Below, one piece after another: positions 36,862 through 46,079 of a stretch of 64,000 nt of DNA. Where the stretch lies: NCBI RefSeq assembly GCF_947502065.1, contig NZ_CANMYE010000002.1, positions 124,001-188,000 of the forward strand, in the 5' to 3' direction. The DNA is from an uncultured Pseudoteredinibacter sp. GTDB taxonomy: Bacteria; Pseudomonadota; Gammaproteobacteria; Pseudomonadales; Cellvibrionaceae. The stretch's first letter is position 1; each line of letters starts with the position of its first letter. A model generated the notes under the pieces. The model was given only the letters and a program-made list of their open reading frames with translations. It had not been told where the DNA came from and searched no databases. Made by a program: the position numbers and the translations under genes.

Positions 36862-37905
36862 CTACGGCGCAGGAATAGGGTATTTACTATGCAGTTTATC
36901 TAAAGCCTTTAGCGCCTCTTTATCGAGCTCAACGTCCACGCTGGCGATATTGCTACGCAACTGCTCCATAGTGGTGGCGCCGATAATGTTGCTGCTTACG
37001 AACGCCTGTTGATTCACAAAGGCCAAAGCCATCTGTGCAGGATCTAGCGACAGCTCATTTGCCAAACTCACGTAAGCCTCAGTAGCCGCCGTGGAATTAG
37101 CATTGGTATAACGGGAAAAGCGCTCGAACAAGGTTAAGCGCGCACCGGCTGGTCGCTTGCCGCCGAGATATTTACCACTGAGAACGCCGAACGCCAATGG
37201 TGAATAAGCCAATAAGCCCACCTTTTCACGAATCGACATTTCAGCCAAACCCACTTCAAAGCTACGATTTAATAAATTGTAGGGGTTTTGAATACTCACA
37301 ACGGTTGGCAAGTTGTATTCCTTGGCCAACCGTAGATACTCCATCACGCCCCAAGGCGTTTCATTAGAAAGACCGATATAGCGGACCTTGCCCTGCTCCA
37401 CCAATTTGGCCAACGCGCTCAAAGTCTCGTGAATGGCGATATCGTCACTTTCACGGTGTCGATAACCCAGCTGCCCAAAGAAATTAGCAGGGCGCTCAGG
37501 CCAATGCACCTGATACAGATCGATAACATCTGTTTGCAGCCTGTTTAAAGAACCTTCACAGGCTAGTTGGACATGATCGGCACTCAAGCGCGGGCCGCCA
37601 CGTACATGCTCCATTCCTGGGTTATTATCACCGCGCCCCGTTACTTTACTGGCTAAGGTAATTTTATCTCTCAGACCACGCTCTTTCAGCCAGTTACCCA
37701 CGATTGTTTCAGTACTGCCTTGGGTGCTTGGTCTTGGTGGAACAGGGTACATCTCTGCAGCGTCAAAGAAATTCACGCCTTGCTCAAAGGCATAATCCAT
37801 TTGTTGAAAAGCTTCCTGCTGGGTATTCTGCTCCCCATAGGTCATGGTACCTAAGCAAATCAGACTAACATCAACATCGGTATTACCAAGTTGGCGATAC
37901 TTCAT
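36862..37905 (-). CDS. tas: NADP(H)-dependent aldo-keto reductase, Tas-like
   Basis: A 347-residue TIM-barrel reductase close to E. coli Tas: SLICLGTMTYGEQN, FFDAAEMYPVPPRPSTQGSTE (catalytic Asp/Tyr), LASKVTGRG with the catalytic Lys, YQVHWPERP with the catalytic His, and cofactor-binding IGATTMEQLRSN. The physiological substrate is unknown. 36601-36861 upstream of dapA and downstream of this gene holds no clear feature apart from a weak GAGCAG/CTGCTC stem. Confidence 0.92.
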   Translation of the reverse strand: MKYRQLGNTDVDVSLICLGTMTYGEQNTQQEAFQQMDYAFEQGVNFFDAAEMYPVPPRPSTQGSTETIVGNWLKERGLRDKITLASKVTGRGDNNPGMEHVRGGPRLSADHVQLACEGSLNRLQTDVIDLYQVHWPERPANFFGQLGYRHRESDDIAIHETLSALAKLVEQGKVRYIGLSNETPWGVMEYLRLAKEYNLPTVVSIQNPYNLLNRSFEVGLAEMSIREKVGLLAYSPLAFGVLSGKYLGGKRPAGARLTLFERFSRYTNANSTAATEAYVSLANELSLDPAQMALAFVNQQAFVSSNIIGATTMEQLRSNIASVDVELDKEALKALDKLHSKYPIPAP

Positions 37906-37939
37906 CTTTTTCTCCGTTACAGTCTAGGGCAGTTTTTAT

Positions 37940-38821
37940 TTAGCACAGCAGGGTCCAAACTTCACGATCTATTGTTTCAGCTGCGTGCTTTTGCGCCCGA
38001 CCATCTGTTTCTAATTTCAGCAAATGTGACCATAAGGCAATTTTAGCCACGGGCAAAACCTTGGGGTCAACATCGTCATATACAAGAGGGAGCAGCTGCT
38101 CCAAAGTGCCTGATGCAATGCGCTCAAATGCCGCCAGCACTTTTGCTTCACGCGCCATACGGTGATCGATCAAACCTTGAATGACTGACTCTGCATCCAA
38201 CATCACGTGGCCATGAGCGGGCGCCAGAAACTCAGCATGCAATTCTTTGAGCTTTTCCAATGAGTGCAGGTATTCGGCCATATCACCGCTGGGTGGTATC
38301 ACCACTACAGTGGTGCCTTGCATAATATGATCGCCAGTAAAAAGCGTCTTCTCTTCTTCTAGAAAAAAGCAGTAATGGTTACCCACGTGACCAGGCGTAT
38401 GCACCGCTCGCAAGGTAAATTCATCGTTGCTAAATAAATCCCCATCACTCAACTCACGATCGGCCTTAAAGCTAGTATCTTGATGACCATCATCTTCTAT
38501 GGTCGCCCCAATTAATTCTGCACCTGTCGCCTCGGCCAAAAGCATCGCTGCAGGCGAATGGTCAGGGTGAGTATGGGTCACTATGATCCAACGTAGCTTC
38601 GCGCCTTCGCAGGCGCCTAATAGGGCAGATACATGGCTACTGATGCTTGGGCCAGGATCGATGACGGCCAATTCTTTATTGCCGACGATATAACTATTGG
38701 TGCCGGGCCCGGTCATCACGCTCGGATTGGGGGCGGTGACACGACGCAACAAGGGGCTAAGCTTACTGGCAGTGCCTGGCTCGATCTCAATCTCGAGCAA
38801 TTTGGATTCCATCTGTGCCAT
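37940..38821 (-). CDS. MBL-fold metallo-hydrolase, LACTB2-like
   Basis: A 293-residue protein with the metal motif THTHPDHSPAAMLL, HTPGHVGNHYCFFL, LFTGDHIMQGTT and APAHGHV, plus a C-terminal helical domain (RMAREAKVLAAFE, AKIALWSHLLKLE) as in the LACTB2/glyoxalase-II-like group. The N-terminal VTAPNPSVMTGPGTNSYIVG is characteristic. Function (ribonuclease or thioester hydrolase) unresolved. It lies 34 nt before tas. Confidence 0.88.
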   Translation of the reverse strand: MAQMESKLLEIEIEPGTASKLSPLLRRVTAPNPSVMTGPGTNSYIVGNKELAVIDPGPSISSHVSALLGACEGAKLRWIIVTHTHPDHSPAAMLLAEATGAELIGATIEDDGHQDTSFKADRELSDGDLFSNDEFTLRAVHTPGHVGNHYCFFLEEEKTLFTGDHIMQGTTVVVIPPSGDMAEYLHSLEKLKELHAEFLAPAHGHVMLDAESVIQGLIDHRMAREAKVLAAFERIASGTLEQLLPLVYDDVDPKVLPVAKIALWSHLLKLETDGRAQKHAAETIDREVWTLLC

Positions 38822-38950
38822 GGTGTTACCTAATCAAACTCTCACAATCTACAGGCGCTGCTTAACTGTGTTTATACACTTATCATTTTTTGTCGTAGGC
38901 AGCTGTTATTTTCTCTGCCTAGCAGCATAGTTTATTTTGCTTTACAGCAA

Positions 38951-38973
38951 AACGGCCGGAATGACCGGCCGTT
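38951..38973 (-). terminator. Intrinsic terminator of fabV
   Basis: A 9-bp perfect stem AACGGCCGG / CCGGCCGTT with a 5-nt loop lies 31 nt after the fabV stop. On the minus strand it continues into TTTTGC. Confidence 0.8.
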
Positions 38974-39004
38974 AAGTGGTTTGTGTCATCAATGTAGAGT
39001 TGGC

Positions 39005-40192
39005 TTATTTCAGCTCGACATCAACTAAGGTTTCAACATCTTCTTCGTAATCTACACCGTCCAAGCCAAAACCAAATAGACGCAAGAAGTTTTCGTTGTA
39101 GCCTTTAAAATCGGTCAGCTCAAACAAGTTTTCTTCGGTAACCTGTGGCCAAAGGGCTTCGATTTTCGCCTGGGTTTCAGGTCGCAGCTCTTTGTCATCA
39201 ACACGGAAACGATTACCATCATCCAAGCGCGGCGAATCATTGTACAAACACTCAGTAAATAAGCGATAGGCCTGCTCGATACAATCTTCGTGGGTTCCCT
39301 CTTCTTTCATCACCTTGGCCATCAAAGAAATGTACAAAGGCATGATAGGGATCGCTGAACTAGCTTGTGTAACCACCGCTTTTAAAACCGCAACATTGGC
39401 CTGTACAGCCAAGCCATCATGCGCGGAAGCAATCGCTAAAGCTGCACGATCTAGATCTTCTTTTGCTTTACCAATGGTAGCGTGACCATAAATAGGCCAA
39501 GTTAACTTTTCACCCAAATAGGTATAAGCAACCGTTTTAGCGCCTTCGGACAACACATCGGCATCAGCCAAAGCTTGCATCCACATTTCCCAATCTTCAC
39601 CACCCATAACCTTAACGGTGTTGGCGATTTCTTCTTCATTGGCTGGATCAAGAGTGATATCACTGATCTTCAAACTGTCAGTATTTAGATTTTTCGCGGT
39701 ATAGCTTTTACCCACCGGCTTTAAGGTTGAGTTATAGGTTTCACCAGTATTGGGATCTGTACGGCGAGGTGATGCCAAGCTGTATACCACCAAATCCACC
39801 TTGCCCATATCGGCTTTAATCATCTCGATAGTTTGAGCTTTACACTCATTTGAGAAGGCATCGCCATTGATGGTTTCGCAGTAAACCCCAGCCTCTTTAG
39901 CAGCGGCATGAAATGCCGCCGTATTATAATAGCCGGCTGATGCGGTTTTGCGCTCGGTTGGCGGCTTTTCAAAACAGACACCCAAGGTATCAGCGCCAGA
40001 GCCAAAAGTCGCGGCAATCCGTGAAGCAAGGCCATAACCCGTAGAGCAGCCGATCACCAATACTTTTTTGGCGGCACCTTCAATGGGGCCTTGCGCTTTC
40101 AAGTAATCAATTTGCTGGTTGACGTGGGCAGCACAGCCTTTAGGGTGAGCGTTGGTGCAAATAAAGCCACGAACTTTTGGTTTAATAATCAT
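39005..40192 (-). CDS. fabV: Trans-2-enoyl-ACP reductase FabV
   Basis: An NADH-dependent enoyl reductase (395 residues) that completes each cycle of fatty acid elongation. The sequence has [23 protein letters not shown] as the nucleotide-binding region, [21 protein letters not shown] and the FabV active site Y-x8-K ([10 protein letters not shown]). FabV proteins are triclosan-resistant compared with FabI. ATG 40192 is preferred (AAGGTG about 6 nt before); the upstream frame adds only 10 residues. Confidence 0.96.
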   Translation of the reverse strand: MIIKPKVRGFICTNAHPKGCAAHVNQQIDYLKAQGPIEGAAKKVLVIGCSTGYGLASRIAATFGSGADTLGVCFEKPPTERKTASAGYYNTAAFHAAAKEAGVYCETINGDAFSNECKAQTIEMIKADMGKVDLVVYSLASPRRTDPNTGETYNSTLKPVGKSYTAKNLNTDSLKISDITLDPANEEEIANTVKVMGGEDWEMWMQALADADVLSEGAKTVAYTYLGEKLTWPIYGHATIGKAKEDLDRAALAIASAHDGLAVQANVAVLKAVVTQASSAIPIMPLYISLMAKVMKEEGTHEDCIEQAYRLFTECLYNDSPRLDDGNRFRVDDKELRPETQAKIEALWPQVTEENLFELTDFKGYNENFLRLFGFGLDGVDYEEDVETLVDVELK

Positions 40193-40388
40193 TGTTTCAC
40201 CTTTGCAGTACAGATTATGCACAATTGGGTTTAGCGAGTGTTGAAGCTAGCAGTGAAGATCACAGCGCTTGTTTTTTAGACAGCAGCACAGCCACAAAAC
40301 ACCTGTTTTGCCGCCCATTATAGGGCGCTGTTAGAGATAAAGCAGCCATTTGGGCCAACTGTAAGCGCAAATTTGCCTTGCAACTGGC

Positions 40389-40394
40389 TATAAT
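40389..40394 (+). promoter_or_regulatory. Predicted -10 element of miaE
   Basis: A perfect TATAAT lies 32 nt before the miaE ATG. No convincing -35 was seen at the right distance. Confidence 0.5.
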
Positions 40395-40426
40395 GCCCCC
40401 TTTTGTACCAAGGAATAGCCATCACC

Positions 40427-40999
40427 ATGAGCAAGCTACGCTTTGCCACCCCAACAGCTTGGACCGATGCCGTCCTACAGGATTTAGACAGCTTTTTAAT
40501 TGACCATGCGGCAGCCGAAAAGAAAGCCGCCGGTATGGCTAACTCCATGCTCAGCCACTATCCAGACAAAATTGAGCTGGTAAACGCCATGATCGATTTA
40601 AGTATTGAAGAGATGGTGCACTTTAAGCAGGTGGTGAAGATCATGCACGAGCGCGGCTTAACACTTCAAGCCGATAGTAAAGACGCTTACGTAAATGAGT
40701 TTCGTAAATCGATTCGCAAAGGCAGTGATGCCTATTTTCTAGACCGCCTATTGCTCGGCAGCGTCATCGAGGCGCGTGGCTGCGAGCGCTTTGGCTTGGT
40801 AGCCGAAGCGTTGCCCGAAGGTAGTTTAAAAAAGTTTTATCGCAACATAGCCGCCAGTGAAGCAAAACATGACAGTCTTTTTGAAGATCTTGCATGCTTG
40901 TATTTCCCTCAAGACAGCGTAGCAAGCCGCCTAGATGAGTTATTAGATATTGAAGCGGCAATTGTTGAAAAACTACCGATTCGATCCGCCCTACACTAA
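40427..40999 (+). CDS. miaE: tRNA 2-methylthio-N6-isopentenyladenosine hydroxylase
   Basis: A diiron monooxygenase of 190 residues that hydroxylates ms2i6A37 in tRNA using O2. Ferritin-like ligand motifs are visible: DHAAAEKKAAG, SIEEMVHFKQV, VIEARGCERF and ASEAKHDSLFEDL. ATG 40427 is used; AAGGA lies 12 nt upstream. It needs MiaA/MiaB products, whose genes are not in the window. The next gene begins 37 nt later in the same direction. Confidence 0.95.
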   Translation: MSKLRFATPTAWTDAVLQDLDSFLIDHAAAEKKAAGMANSMLSHYPDKIELVNAMIDLSIEEMVHFKQVVKIMHERGLTLQADSKDAYVNEFRKSIRKGSDAYFLDRLLLGSVIEARGCERFGLVAEALPEGSLKKFYRNIAASEAKHDSLFEDLACLYFPQDSVASRLDELLDIEAAIVEKLPIRSALH

Positions 41000-41036
41000 T
41001 CGCAGCTGCGAACTAAACCGCCATGAATTAGTCGCT

Positions 41037-42275
41037 ATGAAAAAGAGCGTACAACAATACCTACAACGCTACGCGGCCAGTGAAACGCAATTGCTACAAG
41101 ACTGGCCCGCAAGTTTTCAAAGGGCCATGCTTATCCCAGCGAAAGATGAACCGTCATCGCTGATCGAAAACTGCCAAAGATTTTGCACTGCACAAGGAAA
41201 TACCCTATTGGTTTTAGTGGTCAACCAAGGGGACAGTCAAGATGATAGAAGTCAAAACAAGGCTCTTTGGGACAAGGCAAAGAAAAGCGGGAAAGAATGC
41301 TGGCAGAAAAACCATTTACATCTTTTACAATGGCCAAATCACAGCGCCCTCTTGCTTATAGATCGTTTTAGCCAAGGCCTTGCCATCCCCCACAAGGAAG
41401 GCGTAGGCCTCGCCCGAAAAATTGCAGCCGACATCATCGCGCATTTAATCGCAGCTGGGAAAATCAATAGCCCTTGGATTTACAGTAGCGATGCCGATTG
41501 CGCCTGGCCCTGCAACTATTTTGACAGCAGTGAACTCGAAGGAGCTGGCCACGGCCAATCGAATGTTGTAGCTGCGCATTTTGCCTTTGAGCATAGCCCT
41601 TGTGACGATAAATCCTTAGATAAGCAAACAAGGCAAGCTATCACAGAGGGTACAAAGCTCTACGAAAAGGGCCTACATTATTATCAACAAGGACTCGCTT
41701 GGGCTGGATCACCCTACGCATTCTATACCATAGGCTCATGCCTAGCCTTTCACTACCAGGCCTATTGTGAAGTACGAGGATTTCCACCACGAGCTGCCGG
41801 TGAAGATTTCTACTTATTAAACAAGCTTGCAAAGCAAGGGAATGTTGCTTTTCTAGGCCAACAAATAATTCATATCGATTCACGACTCTCCCAGCGGGCG
41901 CCTTTCGGGACCGGCCCTGCCGTCAGTGAGATTATCGAAAAGAAGCTACTCATCTGCAATTACGCCAGCTACCATCCCATGTGTTTTTATACGTTAAAAG
42001 ACCTGCTGCAGGATCCTTTGAAAATTCTATCGACCGATCTAGATCCGAAAATAAAATCAGCTTTAGAAAACCAGGGCCTACAAAAGTTTTTACGTCATCT
42101 AAAACAGCAAAATGTAAAAGCAGACAAACTTATTTCGGAGTTCCATAACTGGTTTGACGCGTTTCATAGCCTGAAGTTTATTCACTACCTAAGGGATCAT
42201 CATTATCCCAGTATTCCCTTACAAGAAGGTCTTGCCCAACTGGAGCGCTGGCAAGCTTCTGTCAACGAAAAGTAA
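41037..42275 (+). CDS. Glycosyltransferase-like protein (GT-A/family 2 type), unknown
   Basis: A 412-residue cytoplasmic protein. The first 80 residues (QRAMLIPAKDEPSSLIENC) resemble the start of family 2 glycosyltransferases; SSDADCAWP is a DxD-like metal-sugar-binding motif around residue 148. FYTIGSCLAFHYQAYCEVRGFPPRAAGEDFYLLNKL matches the acceptor-side ED motif region. The C-terminal 120 residues have no match I know. The frame stays open upstream into miaE; ATG 41037 avoids overlap but has no strong SD, so the start is uncertain. Donor and acceptor unknown. Confidence 0.65.
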   Translation: MKKSVQQYLQRYAASETQLLQDWPASFQRAMLIPAKDEPSSLIENCQRFCTAQGNTLLVLVVNQGDSQDDRSQNKALWDKAKKSGKECWQKNHLHLLQWPNHSALLLIDRFSQGLAIPHKEGVGLARKIAADIIAHLIAAGKINSPWIYSSDADCAWPCNYFDSSELEGAGHGQSNVVAAHFAFEHSPCDDKSLDKQTRQAITEGTKLYEKGLHYYQQGLAWAGSPYAFYTIGSCLAFHYQAYCEVRGFPPRAAGEDFYLLNKLAKQGNVAFLGQQIIHIDSRLSQRAPFGTGPAVSEIIEKKLLICNYASYHPMCFYTLKDLLQDPLKILSTDLDPKIKSALENQGLQKFLRHLKQQNVKADKLISEFHNWFDAFHSLKFIHYLRDHHYPSIPLQEGLAQLERWQASVNEK

Positions 42276-42305
42276 TCGTCATGTCACTGTAGCTTTTTTA
42301 AGCTA

Positions 42306-42314
42306 TGGTATATT
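42306..42314 (+). promoter_or_regulatory. Extended -10 of the 42374 methyltransferase gene
   Basis: TGGTATATT is an extended -10 (TGnTATATT), 59 nt before the ATG. A short palindrome TAGCTT-TTTT-AAGCTA lies directly upstream (42290-42305). Confidence 0.45.
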
Positions 42315-42373
42315 AGTGCTCCAAAAACTAACCATCAGTAAACGCAACGGCAATACAATAATAAGGCGATAGC

Positions 42374-42994
42374 ATGAGCATTTACGATAAATATGTCCTT
42401 CCCCACTTGTTGGATCTGGCCTGCAATACCAAACCTATGCGCTATCAGCGCAAAAAGGTCGTTCCGCAGGCCTATGGCAAAGTCTTAGAAATAGGTATGG
42501 GCTCCGGGCTTAACCTACCTTTTTATGAGCAAGATAAAGTTGATATGGTGTGGGGCTTAGAACCTTCTGAAGGCATGCGCCGCAAAGCTCAGAAGAACCT
42601 CGCCAAGTCACCTATTAACGTTGAGTGGTTAGGCCTACCGGGTGAAGAAATCCCCTTAGAAGACGACAGCGCCGATTCAATTGTATTGACCTTTACCCTC
42701 TGTACGATTCCTGGCTGGCAACAAGCTCTAGAGCAAATGCGCCGCGTCTTAAAACCAGGCGGCGATTTACTCTTTGCTGAGCACGGCCGAGCGCCTGACC
42801 ATCATGTTCGCAGCAAACAAGATAAATATAACCCTACCTGGTGCAAGTTTGCCGGGGGCTGCAATATGAATCGCCCAATTGTTGAAATGCTACGTGATAG
42901 CGGATTTGAAATAAAACAGCTAGATAGTGCCTACCTGCCCTCCACACCTAAAGTATTGGGCTTTAATGTTTGGGGGAGAGCTCAAATTCGCTGA
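42374..42994 (+). CDS. Class I SAM-dependent methyltransferase
   Basis: A 206-residue methyltransferase of the Methyltransf_11 type, sometimes annotated as phospholipid N-methyltransferase-like. Motif I is VLEIGMGSGLNLPFY, the post-I acidic position GLEPSEGM, and SIVLTFTLCTIPGW and LKPGGDLLFAEHGRAP follow. The C-terminal CKFAGGCNMNRP with two cysteines is typical of this subgroup (human METTL7-like). Probable lipid or small-molecule acceptor, unproven. Confidence 0.87.
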   Translation: MSIYDKYVLPHLLDLACNTKPMRYQRKKVVPQAYGKVLEIGMGSGLNLPFYEQDKVDMVWGLEPSEGMRRKAQKNLAKSPINVEWLGLPGEEIPLEDDSADSIVLTFTLCTIPGWQQALEQMRRVLKPGGDLLFAEHGRAPDHHVRSKQDKYNPTWCKFAGGCNMNRPIVEMLRDSGFEIKQLDSAYLPSTPKVLGFNVWGRAQIR

Positions 42995-43038
42995 GAACTC
43001 CCCATAATCGTGTAACAATAAGGGCGCCCAAAAAGAAA

Positions 43039-43061
43039 AGGCAGTTTCAATGAAACTGCCT
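43039..43061 (-). terminator. Intrinsic terminator of the SIMPL-domain gene
   Basis: An 11-bp inverted repeat AGGCAGTTTCA / TGAAACTGCCT with a near-zero spacer lies 74 nt after the stop. On the minus strand it is followed by TTTCTTTTT. It may also end the convergent methyltransferase transcript. Confidence 0.75.
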
Positions 43062-43134
43062 AATAGTATCGCGGCCTAAAGACCAACTGACTGAAAAATA
43101 ACTGACCTAGGCAACGGCTAGCTCGGCCCCTAAA

Positions 43135-43824
43135 TTAATACACCAACTGAATCGAACCATGCACCTGGGTGCTTAGGGTAGATTCACCAGCTTCCATTGC
43201 AACATGAGGCGCCGCACTATCCATCGTCATTGATTTCATTTCTGCCCTAGCATGTAAAAACGGAGGATTGTGATGCCCTTGCTGATTAATCGACATATTG
43301 ACAACACGATAATCTTTGGCATCCATCGCCTTTTGCACAAGAGCCGCTTTTTTCTTAAAAGCGGCTAATGCGCGACTTGTTAATTCGTCTTGTTCGGCAT
43401 CACGCGTCTCATCCTTAGTGGTAAAACGCAGGGTTTCCACTTTCAAGCGCTCTTGTAATTTGACCAACAAATTACCCATGGCAGCAAAGTCATCGCTCTC
43501 AATAACCACGCGCTGACTCGACGTCCAAGAAGTGATGCGATTGCTTCGATTGTAATTGGGGTGGGTATTGTAGCCCCGAGTTTGATACTTTATGTTTTGG
43601 GCTCTTTTTAGCAAATCTATTGCCCACGCCATATCACGATTAACCTGACTTGAGGCACGCTCCGCTTTTTCTTCTTGGTGGTAACTGCTTAAAGTTACTT
43701 CCATTAAATCATTGGCCAGCTCCGTTTTGGCGCTGGCGTTGATATTCACGACATTGTAGTTAAGCTCTTCGGCAGAAACACTGAACGCAAAACAGGCTAA
43801 CAATACACAAACTAAGGTTCTCAT
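43135..43824 (-). CDS. SIMPL (DUF541) domain periplasmic protein
   Basis: A 229-residue exported protein with signal peptide (RTLVCVLLACFAFSVSA) and a SIMPL domain: NINASAKTELANDLMEVTLS, RGYNTHPNYN, and ALAAFKKKAALVQKAM near the end. Related to E. coli YggE, which lowers oxidative stress by an unknown mechanism. ATG 43824 follows AGGAGAG. Monocistronic between two hairpins or gaps. Confidence 0.9.
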   Translation of the reverse strand: MRTLVCVLLACFAFSVSAEELNYNVVNINASAKTELANDLMEVTLSSYHQEEKAERASSQVNRDMAWAIDLLKRAQNIKYQTRGYNTHPNYNRSNRITSWTSSQRVVIESDDFAAMGNLLVKLQERLKVETLRFTTKDETRDAEQDELTSRALAAFKKKAALVQKAMDAKDYRVVNMSINQQGHHNPPFLHARAEMKSMTMDSAAPHVAMEAGESTLSTQVHGSIQLVY

Positions 43825-43968
43825 CGAACTCTCCTTCCAAAGTAGATACACCCTATACTTCACTCAGACCGCTTAATCCGAACTGAATTCCCTATAAACG
43901 GTTCACCGAGTTAAGGTTTTGCGCCGTTTATCTGCTCGATGAGCTAATCTGCATTATTCAGAGCTGCG

Positions 43969-45450
43969 CTAGAGCACCATTTCGGCAGCCCGAAAGATAG
44001 CGCGAGCCTTATTCATAGTTTCTTTCCATTCGAGCTCAGGCTTGGAATCCGCAACCACTCCAGCACCTGCTTGTACATAAAGTGTTTTATCTTTAATCAC
44101 TGCAGTCCTAATCGCAATAGCCGTATCCATATTGCCATTCCAAGAAAGATAGCCCACAGCACCACCATAGATCCCACGCTTTTCCGATTCCAGCTCGTCA
44201 ATAATCTCCATCGCCCGAATCTTCGGCGCTCCAGATAGAGTCCCTGCTGGCAATGCGGCCCGCAGAACATCCATGGCACTAATATCCTCACGCACCTCAC
44301 CGGTAACGTTTGAGGTGATATGCATAACATGGGAATACCGCTCGACGACCATTTTATCGGTAAGCTTTACGCTACCAATTTTTGATACACGACCTGCATC
44401 GTTACGTCCTAAATCGATAAGCATTAAGTGTTCAGCAATTTCTTTAGGGTCACTTACTAAATCTTGCTCTAGTGCCAGATCCTCTTCTTCGTTTTTACCA
44501 CGACGGCGGGTTCCTGCAATTGGCCTTACGGTAACCTCATTATTTTCTAAGCGCGCCAAAATCTCTGGGCTTGAACCCACTACGTGGTGGTCACCGAGAT
44601 CAAGAAAATACATATAAGGTGATGGGTTTAAACTGCGTAATGCACGATATAGATTTAAAGGCTCAGCTTCAAAGGGCAGCGAAAGTCGCTGTGATACCAC
44701 CACCTGCATGGTATCTCCACTTAAGACATAGTCTTTAATTTTATCCACGGCTTGGTGAAAATTTTGCTCCCCAAAGCTTGAACGAAAATCTGTTTCAGTA
44801 TCACCCTTCGCTTGCAAAGACATTGCTGAGGTGGCGGGCGTGGCAGCACGTAGTTTTTCTTCTAGCTTTAACAAAGCTTTTTCGGATTTTGCAATAGCAG
44901 CCAAATCCTTGGCTTCATCACCACTGATTTCAGCATGATTGATTAAGATTATTTTTCCGGCCAAGTTATCAAAGACTAATATCTCTTCTGAAACCATCAG
45001 CAAAATATCCGGCGTTCCGATGGTATCCTCATTCACCAAAGGCTTTAGTTTGGGCTCAACATAGCGCACACAATCGTAAGCAAAATAGCCCACCAAACCA
45101 CCGGTAAACATCGGCAAGCCTGGTATATCAGGACTACGGTAGCGTTCCTTGAACTCTTCTACAAAATTAAGCGGATCCGCTAAAGTGTAACTTTCAAGCA
45201 GCTCTCCTTGCCGACGTACCTCTACCAGGTCACCTCGCGCAGTAAGTATCGTTTGTGCGGGCAAACCTAAGATGGAATAACGCCCCCATTTTTCGCCCCC
45301 TTGCACCGACTCAAAGAGGTAACTGTAGGGTCCCTGGGCCAGCTTCAAATAACTGGATAAGGGAGTATCCAGATCGGCCAGCACTTCACGCTGAACAGGT
45401 ACACGGTTATAACCGGCCGAAGCCAGCGCTTTCACGTCAATAGAGCTCAT
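43969..45450 (-). CDS. trpE: Anthranilate synthase component I
   Basis: Converts chorismate to anthranilate with TrpG as amidotransferase. The 493 residues contain the Trp feedback site ([18 protein letters not shown], where E. coli has LLES), [30 protein letters not shown], and [16 protein letters not shown] with the Mg2+-binding site. trpG/D/C are not in the window. The gene is preceded by a leader peptide with two Trp codons and an attenuator (see separate entries), so expression should respond to charged tRNA-Trp. Confidence 0.97.
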   Translation of the reverse strand: MSSIDVKALASAGYNRVPVQREVLADLDTPLSSYLKLAQGPYSYLFESVQGGEKWGRYSILGLPAQTILTARGDLVEVRRQGELLESYTLADPLNFVEEFKERYRSPDIPGLPMFTGGLVGYFAYDCVRYVEPKLKPLVNEDTIGTPDILLMVSEEILVFDNLAGKIILINHAEISGDEAKDLAAIAKSEKALLKLEEKLRAATPATSAMSLQAKGDTETDFRSSFGEQNFHQAVDKIKDYVLSGDTMQVVVSQRLSLPFEAEPLNLYRALRSLNPSPYMYFLDLGDHHVVGSSPEILARLENNEVTVRPIAGTRRRGKNEEEDLALEQDLVSDPKEIAEHLMLIDLGRNDAGRVSKIGSVKLTDKMVVERYSHVMHITSNVTGEVREDISAMDVLRAALPAGTLSGAPKIRAMEIIDELESEKRGIYGGAVGYLSWNGNMDTAIAIRTAVIKDKTLYVQAGAGVVADSKPELEWKETMNKARAIFRAAEMVL

Positions 45451-45464
45451 GATATTGCCTTGCT

Positions 45465-45517
45465 AAAAACCCAATAGCTACATATAGAGCACACAAAGCT
45501 CGAGTGTAGTTATAGGG
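45465..45517 (-). terminator. Putative trp attenuator hairpin upstream of trpE
   Basis: On the minus strand, CCCTATAACTACA pairs with TGTAGCTATTGGG (11 of 13 positions), enclosing an inner GAGC/GCTC stem, and TTTTT follows at once. It ends about 15 nt before the trpE ATG. A second hairpin GCAAAGAT / ATCTTTGC (45598-45576) lies between the leader stop and the terminator. The arrangement is that of transcription attenuation; competing pairings were not calculated. Confidence 0.7.
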
Positions 45518-45609
45518 GCTAGCCGTCGTTTGTATTGCGGCTAAATAATTAATGTGTAAATGTTTTTTTAGAGGTGCAAAGATAATAACGATCTTTGCTA
45601 AAGGTTCGC

Positions 45610-45666
45610 TTAGGGGCGCCATCGCCAGCTGAGGGCGTGGTAGTTGATATGCATAGGCTTATTCAC
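45610..45666 (-). CDS. trpL: trp leader peptide
   Basis: An 18-codon ORF reading MNKPMHINYHALSWRWRP with Trp codons at positions 14 and 16 (WRW) just before the stop. GTG 45666 is preceded by AAGGAG with exactly 8-nt spacing; an internal ATG at 45654 is possible but lacks an SD. It lies about 160 nt before trpE and in front of two hairpins. Ribosome stalling at the Trp codons when Trp-tRNA is scarce would favour read-through into trpE. Confidence 0.82.
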   Translation of the reverse strand: MNKPMHINYHALSWRWRP

Positions 45667-46038
45667 AGCCTTAGCTCCTTAAGGTGCACGCAAATTGAAG
45701 GTGCCTGCAATTAACAATTGTCCACAGACTAAAATTGACTGCAGATCGAAGGTGAGCGAAAGTTTACTGGCTTTTTTATAGAATGAGAAGAGGGGGATCT
45801 TTGCAAAATTGCCTTACCCATAAAGCTCTTAGGCATAAGACTTCTCTTTTGCCTTTTTCAAGCCCCTATAAAATAAAAAAACCGGCTGGAGGGAATATCA
45901 GCCGGGGTCCTATGGGCAAGTTCCTTTTGCCGCCTTCTGGGTGAAATCGGATGACCACTGTGTTGAAGCCGCGTTAAGCTTTACTACCGGGGCACTACTA
46001 TTATTCGATGGCAGCGATTGGGTTCAAGGCTTCGAATT
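45667..46038. other. Non-coding stretch between trpL and the GIY-YIG gene
   Basis: It holds the trpE/trpL promoter (not identified with confidence), a strong minus-strand terminator at 45882-45905 and the first REP-like palindrome at its end. No convincing gene. Confidence 0.5.
45872..45905 (-). terminator. Intrinsic terminator on the minus strand
   Basis: CCGGCTG / CAGCCGG (7 bp, 45882-45888 and 45899-45905, 10-nt loop) is followed on the minus strand by seven T and TATTTT. It would insulate trpL-trpE from the upstream GIY-YIG transcript. Confidence 0.85.
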
Positions 46039-46066
46039 GGGGTCAGAACCCTTGGGTTCTGACCCC
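46039..46066. repeat. REP-like palindrome, copy 1
   Basis: GGGGTCAGAACCC-TT-GGGTTCTGACCCC, a perfect 13-bp inverted repeat, lies 14 nt beyond the stop of the GIY-YIG gene. It is preceded by GGCTTCGAATT, a flank shared with copies 2 and 3. Confidence 0.9.
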
Positions 46067-46079
46067 GGGGTTTGTTTCT

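Noticed and set aside
36635..37012. 125-codon open frame on the plus strand
   Set aside because: It overlaps tas antisense, has no SD and its translation is serine/leucine-rich shadow sequence.
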